NCBI GenBank assembly: GCA_016213725.1
Contig: JACQZS010000327.1
Coordinates: 1 to 32,247, forward strand
Reading direction: 5' to 3'
From: Acidobacteriota bacterium
GTDB lineage: Bacteria; Acidobacteriota; Terriglobia; Bryobacterales; Bryobacteraceae
DNA length: 32,247 bases
Positions 1-7,934 of the stretch are shown piece by piece (the first letter of the stretch is position 1; each line of letters opens with the position of its first letter). The notes beneath the pieces were generated by a model that did no database searches, was not told the origin of the DNA, and was given only the letters and a program-made list of their open reading frames with translations. A program made the translations under genes and the position numbers.

Positions 1-183
1 AACGCCGAGATCGAGGAAGGCGCAATGTCTTGCGTGCTGATGCACCTGTCCAATGTTGCCTACCGGGTGGGACGCACGCTCCACTGGGATGAAAAGACCT
101 GGACGGTGAAAGGCGATGCCGAGGCCACCGCGATGCTGACCCGGCCTTACCGCGCGCCGTATATCGTGCCCAAAAACGTCTAG
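1..183 (+). CDS. Gfo/Idh/MocA family oxidoreductase, C-terminal fragment
   Basis: Only the last 60 codons are inside the window; the gene begins upstream and ends at TAG 181-183. The visible peptide includes HLSNVAYRVGRTLHWDEKTW and ends in LTRPYRAPYIVP. That combination (H-L-x-N-x-x-Y-R-x-G-R-T-L, then an aged D-A-E-A motif, then L-T-R-x-Y-R-x-P) is the usual C-terminus of the NAD(P)-dependent Gfo/Idh/MocA sugar-type dehydrogenases that are abundant in Solibacter-like Acidobacteria and Planctomycetes. The Rossmann domain and any export signal lie outside, so substrate and location cannot be judged. It is followed by a nested inverted repeat beginning within the stop codon. The family call is from memory of related sequences; the reading frame is directly visible. 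Confidence 0.8.
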   Translation, partial: NAEIEEGAMSCVLMHLSNVAYRVGRTLHWDEKTWTVKGDAEATAMLTRPYRAPYIVPKNV

Positions 184-297
184 CCGGTATTGCTTGCAAG
201 GAGTGTGCCGACAGGCCGGTGTCACGGGTTCCATTCGGATGGTCTGTCCGATACCCGGGCGCCGGCCTTTCTTTGCATACAAGCAAGGCCGGCATAG
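181..297. repeat. Nested long inverted repeat (117 nt) after the oxidoreductase gene
   Basis: Three nested stems fold on each other. The outer arms are 181-200 and 271-296 (GCCGG..TTGCTTG..CAAG against its complement, with small bulges). The middle arms are 211-228 and 253-270, centred on AGGCCGG/CCGGCCT and CGGG/CCCG. The inner arms are 235-239 TCGGA and 247-251 TCCGA with a 7-nt loop. There is no T-run, so it is not a classical terminator. It could act as a 3' stabiliser, a rho-site hairpin or a REP/MITE-like element. I cannot tell whether it is repeated elsewhere in the genome. Confidence 0.6.
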
Positions 298-576
298 TCA
301 GTGACGCTCCTTGAGAGCTTCAGAACCACCCTCGCAGCCTGCATCACCTGCCGTCAGGCAAGTTTGTCCGCTCTGCGGATCCCGTCCTGCCTGCTCGCCC
401 CGCGTGGCTCCCGGCCGTTCGCGTCAAAGACGCATGCGGGCTCGCCTCATCGTGGGCTGCCGATCGGTTTGCGCCGGTCCTCTCTTCCTCCAGTTGAGCC
501 CTGATCGTCCAGCGGAAGCTGACTGTTAGGCAGGCAAATGCTGAGGCAGCCTGGCATCGCCCCTCCCCCAATAGAA
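298..576. other. Non-coding interval with several short stem-loops
   Basis: No credible gene is seen here; ORFs in this stretch have no recognisable protein and one runs through the terminator. It holds short perfect hairpins: 337-341/355-359 (GCCTG/CAGGC), 367-371/375-379 (TCCGC/GCGGA), 421-425/429-433 (GCGTC/GACGC) and 510-513/518-521 (CAGC with a GGAA loop and GCTG). None matches the conserved motifs I know for RNase P, tmRNA, SRP or 6S RNA. Confidence 0.4.
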
Positions 577-616
577 AACGGCGTGGACTTGCCCGTTCGG
601 GCAGATCCACGCCGTT
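577..616 (-). terminator. Intrinsic terminator of the propeller/Ig-like gene
   Basis: A perfect 11-bp stem (577-587 AACGGCGTGGA with 606-616) carries an inner stem TGCCC 590-594 / GGGCA 599-603. Read on the minus strand the hairpin is followed by TTTTCTATT, giving a hairpin plus U-rich tail 18 nt downstream of the stop codon at 634. Confidence 0.85.
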
Positions 617-633
617 CTCGTTCTATCGATTCG

Positions 634-3600
634 CTATTCCTTTTCCGTACGGATGCGAGTGGACTTAGGTCCGACGTGAATGTTCACGGGGACAGGGGCC
701 TCGCCGGAACGGCTGAACTCAAGATGGAAGTCGCCGAGGAAGCCCGGGCCGAGCTGCCACTGGAATACGCCGGAGGAAGGATCAAAGGAAGATCCGGCGG
801 GCAACGAGCGCTTCTCGCCGCCGACCAGTTCGTACCCCGACCAGTCGCCTTCCGGCAAGCGGAGTTCCACGCGTTCAAGTTCCTGCACTTCGATGTCGCG
901 CAGGCGGTTGAAGCGGCTGGAGATGTCGTAGCCCGTGCGGAAAAGCGGTTCCGCGGGGGAGAACCCGCCTCGGTCGAGGCTGGCGGCGTTGCCCACGATT
1001 CCGCCGGGGTTGAAGACCCAGAAGAAGCGGCTGCCGACGCCGTCGGCGCGCCCCAGGTTGTCGGTGACGCTCCAAGCGATGGTATGGATGCCGTTGGACA
1101 ACTGAGTGGTGTCGATGTACCTGTAGCCGACCGCGCCGAAGCGGTTGGCGTAGGTCGGGAACAGAGTGTCGATATCGGAACGCGGCAGGTTGTAGGTGAC
1201 GTTGCCGATGGGGGCACCATCGAGGTAGACAAAGATTGTCGAACCGTCGACAGGGACCTTGCCCGGTTGCGGCGTGAGAGTCCAGCCGAAGTTCACGTAG
1301 TTTGCCCCGCCCACGGTCTCGCCTTGCCCTGGGGTGTCAATGGCGCCGAAAGGCTTGGTTGCGTTGGCGTTATCCACGGTAATGCTCTTGGATCCGAGAT
1401 TTGTCGTCTTCCCCTCGATGTCCGTAGCGATGGCGTACAGCTTGTAGTTGCCGTTCCCTCCATTGGGCAGGAAGTAGCTCAGGAGCATGTAGCCCCAACC
1501 GCCGCGATAGGAGCGGGGAGAGTTGGGGTAGGCGGATTCAACGTCGGGTCTGGTGCCTGGGACGAAGACCGCATCGCCGATGTAAACCATGGAGCCGGGG
1601 GGCTCAGGGGAAACCGGGTCGCGGTAGATCTTGACGGTGGAGACGCCGATGTCGTCCAGCGCCCAGCCCGTGACGGCGAAGCTCGATTCCAGCCTCACGA
1701 GTCCAGTGGGCGTGTCGAACGAGCCGAAGGGGGCCGTCGTCGTCGCGAGCACGGTTAAGGTGCAATTGATCGTTGCCGTCACTGCGGGATTGCCCGTTGC
1801 GGTGATCGTAATCGCTCCGGTGTAGGTGCCTACGGCAGGCAGGGCGGAGGAGACGATCGAGACGGAGAGCATCGAGGTGCCGGTGCCGCTGCCCGGGGTG
1901 ACCTGGAGCCATGTGCGATTGGAGACAGCGGTCCAGGCGGCGCTAGGCTGTGAGACAGACAGGATCACGTCTTGGGTCGGGGTAATGGACGCGGCGTTGA
2001 CAGTGGCGCCGTAGCGCAGGGCGGAACGGTTGACTGTCATCGTGAGGGCGGCCGCTGTCGCCGTAAAGTTGGCGGTCTGGTTGGCTGCGAGGCTGGTGAA
2101 TGCACTGTTCGCAGGCGTGAAGGCATATCCGGCACGAGTGGGCGTGACTGTGTAGTTGCCGCCTGGGGCCAGGCCAGTGAAGCTGTAGTTGCCGGAGGCA
2201 TCTGAGGTTCTGGTGCCCGAGCCTGAGCCGGACAGGGTCAAGGTGACGCCGGACAATGGCGAGCCGCCGGAAGTGACCTGCCCTGAGATGGCATAGGAGA
2301 CGCCCGAAACGAAGTTGGCAGTAGCTGACTTAGGACCATCCATCGTGATGTTGGTGCTGGCGCCGCCGGTGGCTCCCGTCCAGGACTGGAAAGTGTAGCT
2401 GAGGGCTGCCGTGGCTGTAAGGGGCACCACCGTGCCGCTGGCATACCAACCGGAAACCGGAGTGACCGATCCGCCGGCAGCGGGATTGGCGGCGGTAGTG
2501 AGGTAGTATTCAGTGTTGAAGCTGGCGCTGTAAACGGCACCTGCGGCGGCAGTGATCGTCTGGCAGTTGCTAGTGACGCCGTTGCTCCAGCCGGTAAAGA
2601 CATAACGCGTACCGGCCGAACCATCCTGCGAATAGGCGCAGATGGAGTGAGAACTACCAGCGAGCCATGAGAAGGTCTGAGGCGCGGTATAAGAGACGAG
2701 GTCGGCAGTGAACGCGAGACCGGTCGGGGAAGTCGTGACGGTCTGCGTAAGGTTGGCTGTGAACACGTACGCCGCGCCGGTGGCGCTCGCAGCATTCGCT
2801 GCACCGACGATCAGTGTGCCGTTGGAGAGAGCGACGCTATCGCCCACATGGGCATCGTTGGATGGATCTGAAACCGCCAGCCGCTCCAACTGAGACCAGG
2901 ACGAGCCGCTACCTGTGAACACGTAGGCTGCCCCCTGATTCTCGTTGGGGGTGGAGGCGTCGGCGAGATAGGCGCCGATCAAAGCTACACCTCCCTCCAG
3001 CGCCACCGAGTTGCCGAATTGGTCGTTGGCCCGACCATCACTGGCGACCAGCTTTGCACTCTGAGACCAGGATGTTCCGCTGCGGCCGAATAGGTAAGCC
3101 GAGCCGCGGTCCACGTCTGAGCCGATGTCGTCGAGAACAGAGCCAATCAGTGCGGTATCTCCGCTCAGCGCGACAGATATGCCGAACAGATCAGAAGCGG
3201 CGCCGTCGCTGGCGCCTATTTTCGCTTGTTGTGCCCAGGAACTGCCTGTTCTTTGGAATACGTAGGCGGCGCCCTGGAACATCTGTCCGCCCACGCTGGC
3301 AACGGGAGCGCCGATCAAGGCGGTATCGCCCTGCAGGGCAACTGAGCGGCCGAACGCATCTTCGGCGGCTCCGTCCGCGGCGAGGAGTTGCGCTTGCAGG
3401 GCCCAGGTCGTATTCAAGAAGAAGACGTACACGGCGCCCTGCCGCACTTTGGAACCGACGTTGTGATACGCGGCACCGATGAGAATCGTATTGCCATTGA
3501 TCGCGACGGCGGAGCCAAAAGTCTCCCCCGCAACGCCATCGAAAGCCGTCAGCTTTGCCTCCTGCGTCCAAGTGGAGCCGCTGCGGGTGTAAATGTAGGC

Positions 3601-4608
3601 AGAACCCTTGTTGGAGTCGTCGCCAATGGCGCCCACTACGGCACGATCACCCGTTGCATTCAGGGCAACGGAGAATCCGAACAAATCGTTGGTCGTACCG
3701 TCGGAGGCGGCGAGCTTTTGCTGGAGGCTCCATGTCGTGCCGGAACGGACGAAGACGTATGCAAAGCCCTGGTTGGAGTTACTAGGGAGCAGCGTCTCGT
3801 TGCTGGCGCCGACGATTGCAATATCACCGGAGATTGCAACTGCGTTCCCGAACCGATCGCCGGACTTGCCGCCACTGACAGTAAGCTTGGCCTGCTGGGT
3901 GAAGGTAGGATCCACCGTCAGTGGGTATTCCGCCTGGGCATCATCGACAATGATGCGAAGTTGGCTGCCTTGGAGCTCCATCCGGCTCGGGATAGTCCGG
4001 CCGTGGGCGTCCCAGGACCGGAGGCCTGCATAGCGCAGAATCCGGCCGTTAGGAGAGCGAAATTCCATGGCATCGGCTCTGCTGGAGGCGGTCAGTCGAA
4101 GGGAACCGCCGAGATTGTAGGAAAGGACCAGTGATTCGCCTTGGCGCGAGGCGCCTGGACGGCGTGCCAAGGTAAGTCCATGTTCGAGGCCTGACGGTTC
4201 ATTGACGTACCACTCTACAAAGCCGTCGTGATGGTACTCTGCGCGATTCTCGCTGGCCACCGGCGAAACGGGCGAAGGCTGTTGGAGCCGGTTGCCGTAG
4301 CCGATGCCAGCGAGGCGGAAGATCAGCGACTCTTCGCCGTTGAAGAGAGTCACATCGCCCGCGCCGAAGGTGGCCAGAAACCGATGCGCAGAGTTAATGG
4401 CCTGCAGGCTCTTGGATCCAGGGGCATCACTCACCTCGTACTGCGCGGCCTGGATGGCCTGCAAGAGGCTGTTCGGGAGTGTTTGCCTCCCGCTGTTCAA
4501 TGTTGGAGATAACGTTCCTGGCGAAGAGGAGTGGGGAGCGGAAAAAAGTAGGCCGCAGCTCATCAGCGTAGTGGCGCCGAAAACGAGCCCTCTTGCTTTC
4601 AGATTCAC
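634..4608 (-). CDS. Secreted FG-GAP beta-propeller / BACON / Ig-like mosaic protein
   Basis: A large secreted protein of 1324 residues from the chosen start. Order: signal peptide (about 1-25, NLKARGLVFGATTLMSCGLL), an N-terminal beta-rich region (about 30-235), then seven FG-GAP-like blades (about 247-615) with recurring x-x-x-F-G-x-S-V-A-L and G-A-A-Y-V-F motifs, enough for one closed seven-bladed propeller. Next come two InlB/Flg_new-type repeats (about 620-767), a carboxypeptidase-regulatory/SdrD-like domain (about 770-850), a BACON-like domain (855-955), two Ig-like domains (958-1200) and a final beta domain. GTG 4608 is chosen because GGAGG lies 9 nt upstream and the signal peptide follows directly. 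The ATG at 4707 gives a 33-residue charged extension, has no ribosome-binding site and would sit about 6 nt from the predicted transcription start. No membrane anchor or sorting signal is seen. Probably extracellular binding or adhesion; no catalytic motif is visible. Confidence 0.85.
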   Translation of the reverse strand: MNLKARGLVFGATTLMSCGLLFSAPHSSSPGTLSPTLNSGRQTLPNSLLQAIQAAQYEVSDAPGSKSLQAINSAHRFLATFGAGDVTLFNGEESLIFRLAGIGYGNRLQQPSPVSPVASENRAEYHHDGFVEWYVNEPSGLEHGLTLARRPGASRQGESLVLSYNLGGSLRLTASSRADAMEFRSPNGRILRYAGLRSWDAHGRTIPSRMELQGSQLRIIVDDAQAEYPLTVDPTFTQQAKLTVSGGKSGDRFGNAVAISGDIAIVGASNETLLPSNSNQGFAYVFVRSGTTWSLQQKLAASDGTTNDLFGFSVALNATGDRAVVGAIGDDSNKGSAYIYTRSGSTWTQEAKLTAFDGVAGETFGSAVAINGNTILIGAAYHNVGSKVRQGAVYVFFLNTTWALQAQLLAADGAAEDAFGRSVALQGDTALIGAPVASVGGQMFQGAAYVFQRTGSSWAQQAKIGASDGAASDLFGISVALSGDTALIGSVLDDIGSDVDRGSAYLFGRSGTSWSQSAKLVASDGRANDQFGNSVALEGGVALIGAYLADASTPNENQGAAYVFTGSGSSWSQLERLAVSDPSNDAHVGDSVALSNGTLIVGAANAASATGAAYVFTANLTQTVTTSPTGLAFTADLVSYTAPQTFSWLAGSSHSICAYSQDGSAGTRYVFTGWSNGVTSNCQTITAAAGAVYSASFNTEYYLTTAANPAAGGSVTPVSGWYASGTVVPLTATAALSYTFQSWTGATGGASTNITMDGPKSATANFVSGVSYAISGQVTSGGSPLSGVTLTLSGSGSGTRTSDASGNYSFTGLAPGGNYTVTPTRAGYAFTPANSAFTSLAANQTANFTATAAALTMTVNRSALRYGATVNAASITPTQDVILSVSQPSAAWTAVSNRTWLQVTPGSGTGTSMLSVSIVSSALPAVGTYTGAITITATGNPAVTATINCTLTVLATTTAPFGSFDTPTGLVRLESSFAVTGWALDDIGVSTVKIYRDPVSPEPPGSMVYIGDAVFVPGTRPDVESAYPNSPRSYRGGWGYMLLSYFLPNGGNGNYKLYAIATDIEGKTTNLGSKSITVDNANATKPFGAIDTPGQGETVGGANYVNFGWTLTPQPGKVPVDGSTIFVYLDGAPIGNVTYNLPRSDIDTLFPTYANRFGAVGYRYIDTTQLSNGIHTIAWSVTDNLGRADGVGSRFFWVFNPGGIVGNAASLDRGGFSPAEPLFRTGYDISSRFNRLRDIEVQELERVELRLPEGDWSGYELVGGEKRSLPAGSSFDPSSGVFQWQLGPGFLGDFHLEFSRSGEAPVPVNIHVGPKSTRIRTEKE

Positions 4609-4719
4609 TGTGGTTAACCTCCGGAGGATGTCAAGCAATCTCAAGCCCTTTTGATTCGCATGGAAGCCTGAGAAGATCGTCAGCCGCTTCCGATTCGGAA
4701 ATCCCATAGGATTTTCATT

Positions 4720-4747
4720 ATTATATCGCGTCGGCAGACTGTGTCGG
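4720..4747 (-). promoter_or_regulatory. Candidate sigma-70 promoter for the propeller/Ig-like gene
   Basis: On the minus strand a perfect -10 TATAAT (4725-4720) is preceded, 16 bp away, by CCGACA (4747-4742, four of six against TTGACA). The predicted start of transcription near 4713 gives about a 105-nt leader to GTG 4608, supporting that start over ATG 4707. Confidence 0.5.
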
Positions 4748-5015
4748 TCCGGTTCAATGAGGTGATTCCAGCCACGGACGATGAGAAGCGGCTCTTGGCG
4801 TTGGGGCTGTCGTATGCAGCCAGCGCGTCGAGCACAGGACAGCCAGCCTGGGCTGCAAGTGAGGAAGCGCTTCTTCTCGGCTGAACCCCTGGTGGCCGTT
4901 GCCTTGCGGCAGGATGCCTGCCTCAGGCGACCGCATGCCCCGGGACGCCGGAAAGGCCCGGACGGGTGCCATCACCCCAGGGTGGCCGGTGACACAATTG
5001 GGTGTGGAGAACAGC
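4748..5015. other. Divergent intergenic region with a 13-bp imperfect hairpin
   Basis: This separates the propeller gene from the enolase-type gene. No gene is supported. A hairpin spans 4898-4931: GGCAGG 4908-4913 pairs with CCTGCC 4917-4922, and an outer stem GCCT 4901-4904 pairs with AGGC 4925-4928, extended by three further pairs. It lies about 85 nt before the ATG at 5016 and may be part of that gene's leader. I see no convincing plus-strand promoter. Confidence 0.4.
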
Positions 5016-6347
5016 ATGAACGGACTCGACAGGCGAGAACTGGCGAAAGCGATTCTGGCGGCTCCCGTCCTTACGGCGGCCGCCGCAGCGCAGAGTGAGA
5101 AAAAGTCGGCAGGGATGCCCCCGCTCACCATTCAGGATGCGAAGGTCATCAGGACAAGCGCCGGGGGACGATACCGCTGGGTGTTTCTCAAGCTGATCAC
5201 GAGTGAGCCGGGGCTGTATGGGATTGGATCGGCAAACAACGCCTACATGGCGGAGGCCGTGGCGACGGCGTTGGAAAAGCATCTGATCCCCTGGCTGATT
5301 GGAAAAGACGCCAACAGAATCGAAGACTTGTGGAATAGTGCTAACTACCGGACCTATTGGCGCTATGGCCCGGTGAACAACAATGTGCTGAGCGCGATGG
5401 ACATGGCGTTGTGGGACATCAAGGGTAAGCGCGCAGGGATGCCGGTTTACGAGTTGCTGGGCGGGAAGGTACGCGATGCCATCCCCTGCTACGACCACCA
5501 GGGCGGGAAGGATCGGGAAGAGGCGGTTGCGAACGTACAGAAGTCCATGGCGGGAGGGTGGCGGTACATCCGCGTGCAATATGGCGTCGGCGGATACGGT
5601 GGTGGCGGTTTCATCCCAGCCGGGCAAGGAGAGCGTCCGGAGGGAGGCTATGGCGGGCAGGCCTTCGATGAGGATCTCTACGTTTCCACAATCCCAGCGG
5701 TGTTCGAATACGTGAGATCGAAGGTGGGCAGCGAGCCGAAACTCCTGCACGACGTACACTCCCATCTCAGCGGGATCAACGCCGTTGAACTTTCCCGCCG
5801 CCTGAACCCTTACCAGCTGTTCTTTCTGGAGGACGTGCTCGCCCCTGAACAGATTGATTGGTACCGGAACATCCGGAAGGTGTGTGCGACGCCGCAGGCC
5901 GTGGGCGAGGTGTTCTCCCATCCCTACGAAACGCTGCCCCTTGTGGTGGAGCGGCTGATCGACTTCACCAGGTGCCGCGTGGCGGCCATTGGCGGGATCA
6001 CCGCGGCGAAGAAGCTGGCGAACCTTTGCGAGCCATTCGGCGTAAAGACGGCGTTCCAGGAGGGCGGGGAGAACGATCCGGTGAATCAGATGGCCGCCTA
6101 CCATGTGGATATCTCCAGTTCCTCGTTTGGCATTCAGGAGGAGAACCACTTTCCCGCCCTGGTGCACGAGATGCTGCCGGGCTGCGGCCAGATCCGGCGC
6201 GGGTATCTCTATGGGTCGGGGAAGCCTGGGCTGGGGTTGGATATCGACGAAAAACTGGCGGCGAAGTACCCACTGGACGGTGCCCCGGCTCGTGGCGGGG
6301 CGTACACGACGGACCGCGCTCTTGATGGCACGGTTGTGCGGCCCTAG
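5016..6347 (+). CDS. Tat-exported mannonate dehydratase-like enolase superfamily protein
   Basis: A member of the mandelate racemase/muconate lactonising branch of the enolase superfamily, closest in layout to ManD/RspA sugar-acid dehydratases. Start ATG 5016 has GGAG 6 nt upstream. Residues 1-27 are a twin-arginine leader (LDRRELAKAILAAPVL then an Ala run), so the folded enzyme is probably exported to the periplasm. Metal ligands appear as D246 (LLHDVH), E272 (FFLEDV) and E298 (AVGEVF), with ManD-like spacing of 26 and 26, and H248 sits in the DxH motif. The C-terminal GLDIDEKLAAKYP block (about 407-418) is a ManD hallmark. The position that carries the barrel-end His in ManD is Gln348 (TAFQEGG), so the reaction may differ from mannonate dehydration. 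A glycine-rich insert (about 190-215) occupies the lid-loop region. 443 residues against about 400 for ManD, the excess being the leader. Substrate unknown; a sugar acid is inferred. Confidence 0.85.
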   Translation: MNGLDRRELAKAILAAPVLTAAAAAQSEKKSAGMPPLTIQDAKVIRTSAGGRYRWVFLKLITSEPGLYGIGSANNAYMAEAVATALEKHLIPWLIGKDANRIEDLWNSANYRTYWRYGPVNNNVLSAMDMALWDIKGKRAGMPVYELLGGKVRDAIPCYDHQGGKDREEAVANVQKSMAGGWRYIRVQYGVGGYGGGGFIPAGQGERPEGGYGGQAFDEDLYVSTIPAVFEYVRSKVGSEPKLLHDVHSHLSGINAVELSRRLNPYQLFFLEDVLAPEQIDWYRNIRKVCATPQAVGEVFSHPYETLPLVVERLIDFTRCRVAAIGGITAAKKLANLCEPFGVKTAFQEGGENDPVNQMAAYHVDISSSSFGIQEENHFPALVHEMLPGCGQIRRGYLYGSGKPGLGLDIDEKLAAKYPLDGAPARGGAYTTDRALDGTVVRP

Positions 6348-6357
6348 CAAGCGAACA

Positions 6358-6510
6358 GCCGGCTTCCCCCAGTGGGGCTAATCCCGGCCATGCCTGGCGA
6401 CAAACTGAATCTGCTGGAGAGATCGGTGGCAAATGAATATGCCGGCTGGCTTCCAGCTTCGCAGTTTCGCGGAAGCCACCACGGCCGGCAGCACTGGTTT
6501 CTCCGTGCTG
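6358..6510. terminator. Cluster of three hairpins between convergent genes
   Basis: Hairpin 1: GCCGG 6358-6362 with CCGGC 6384-6388, and an inner CCCC/GGGG. Hairpin 2: 6440-6454 (TGCCGGC then TGGCTTCC) with 6471-6490, a 15-bp stem broken by a 5-nt bulge. Hairpin 3: CAGCAC 6489-6494 with GTGCTG 6505-6510. None has a proper T-run on either strand. Their position between two convergent genes suggests bidirectional termination or 3'-end protection. Confidence 0.45.
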
Positions 6511-6518
6511 TTAGGCAG

Positions 6519-7934
6519 TCAGGCGGCGGGCTTGCGGCCTACGGCGATGATCGAAGTGCCCTTCCAGGGGAAGAAGGGATCCAGGATCCGCCAGAGCCAG
6601 ACCAGGCTGTCGAAAATACCCAATTGAATCCGGGAGAATCGGCGGCGCTTCAGGATTCGGCCGTTCCACCACCAGCCGGGGCGAGTGACGCGATTGAATT
6701 GGAAGAGAGTTTCCAGCGAGAATCCCGCGCTCTGCATCTTCCGGCGGAGTTCGGCGTCGTCGTAGCGGCGGCAGTGGCCGAGGACGCGGTCGAGTTCGCC
6801 ATACACCGACATGCCTTCCGGGACCAGGATGATGGCGCGGCCACCCGGGGAGAGGGTGGAGTAGATGTTCCGGAGGGCCAGCGCGTCGTCCTCGACATGC
6901 TCCAGGACGTTGAGGCAAACGACGGTGTCCACTGACTCGCGAAGCGGCGTGAAGTCCTCAGGTTTGACGAGATCGCAGGGGACGGCGCGGAAGTTGGGGC
7001 GGTGTGCCAGGCGCGTACGGAGACGGGCCAGGTGTTCGTGATCGATATCGGAGGCGATATAGAGCTCGCGCCGCGGGATGAGGCAGCGGGAGAGGTTTCC
7101 GATCCCGGCGCCGATCTCCAGGATCCGGCGGCCGGTGAAGGGGCGGATGGTGTCCGCCATCCAGGCGTTGAAGCGGCGGGCGGAGGAGAGAGTGTCCAGA
7201 ATTTCAGGCCCGCTCTCCTTGTATACGTCGCGCTGGACGGCGAAGCGGAGAACGGTGCCGAGCGCCGAGAAGGCGTCGCCTTTCCCGATCTTCTTGCCTT
7301 CATCGTAGGTGCGTCCGTGGTAGCTGATGGGGGTCTCGTAGATGTGGACCTGGCGTTGGGAGAGCTTGATGGTGATTTCGGGCTCGAAGCCGAAGCCGTC
7401 GCTGCGGAGCGGGATGGATTGCAGTAGAGATGTGCGAAAGGCCTTGTAGCAGGTCCAGACGTCGGTGAGGTTGAGGTCGGCGAAGAGGTTGACGGCAGTG
7501 GTGAGGAGGTGGTTGGCGAGAGCGTGCCAGAAGTAGAGCACTCGGCGCTCGGTGCCGACTGCGAAGCGCGTGCCGTAGACGGCGTCGGCCTTACCCTCGA
7601 TCATTGGCGAAAGCAGGCGGGCGTACTCCCGGGGATCGTACTCGAGGTCTGAATCCTGAATGATAGTGAACTCGCCTTTGGCCTGGGGTAGCGCGGTTCG
7701 GATGGCTGCGCCCTTCCCCCTGTTCTTCAGGTGAGTCTCGACCTGAATGATCGAAGGATGAGCGGCCGCGTAGTGGGCGGCGATCTCATGGCTGCCGTCG
7801 GTAGAGCCGTCGTCGACGACGATGATCTGGCGCTCAAGATCCTTCGGGAGGGGCGCGGCAAGAACGCGGTCGAGCAGTGCCCCTAGGAACTCCTCTTCAT
7901 TGAAGACGGGCACGATGATGGTCAACGTGGCCAT
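6519..7934 (-). CDS. Bifunctional GT2 glycosyltransferase / class I SAM methyltransferase
   Basis: A two-domain cytoplasmic fusion of 471 residues. Residues 1-235 form a GT-A fold family 2 glycosyltransferase of the dolichyl-phosphate mannose synthase type: TIIVPVFNEE at 5-14, DDGSTDGS at 41-48 and the metal-binding DSD at 94-96. No C-terminal membrane helices follow the transferase. From about 255 to 471 there is a Rossmann methyltransferase with motif I LEIGAGIGN (272-280), then CLNVLEHVEDD and a post-II LSPGGRAIILVP. The ATG overlaps the amidase stop (TAATG at 7936-7932), so translation is probably coupled to the upstream gene. A longer ORF upstream to 8150 lies wholly over the amidase and is rejected, since the family begins at MATLTIIVP. 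Likely role: modification of a lipid-linked or surface glycan. Acceptor unknown. Confidence 0.9.
   Translation of the reverse strand: MATLTIIVPVFNEEEFLGALLDRVLAAPLPKDLERQIIVVDDGSTDGSHEIAAHYAAAHPSIIQVETHLKNRGKGAAIRTALPQAKGEFTIIQDSDLEYDPREYARLLSPMIEGKADAVYGTRFAVGTERRVLYFWHALANHLLTTAVNLFADLNLTDVWTCYKAFRTSLLQSIPLRSDGFGFEPEITIKLSQRQVHIYETPISYHGRTYDEGKKIGKGDAFSALGTVLRFAVQRDVYKESGPEILDTLSSARRFNAWMADTIRPFTGRRILEIGAGIGNLSRCLIPRRELYIASDIDHEHLARLRTRLAHRPNFRAVPCDLVKPEDFTPLRESVDTVVCLNVLEHVEDDALALRNIYSTLSPGGRAIILVPEGMSVYGELDRVLGHCRRYDDAELRRKMQSAGFSLETLFQFNRVTRPGWWWNGRILKRRRFSRIQLGIFDSLVWLWRILDPFFPWKGTSIIAVGRKPAA

Noticed and set aside
538..1758. 406-residue plus-strand ORF
   Set aside because: It lies antisense to the propeller/Ig-like gene, runs through the intrinsic terminator and has no recognisable domain. 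Long antisense frames are expected at this GC content.
4923..6350. 475-residue minus-strand ORF
   Set aside because: Antisense to the enolase-type gene, whose catalytic motifs are all in the plus frame; the antisense translation is Arg/His-rich and has no family features.
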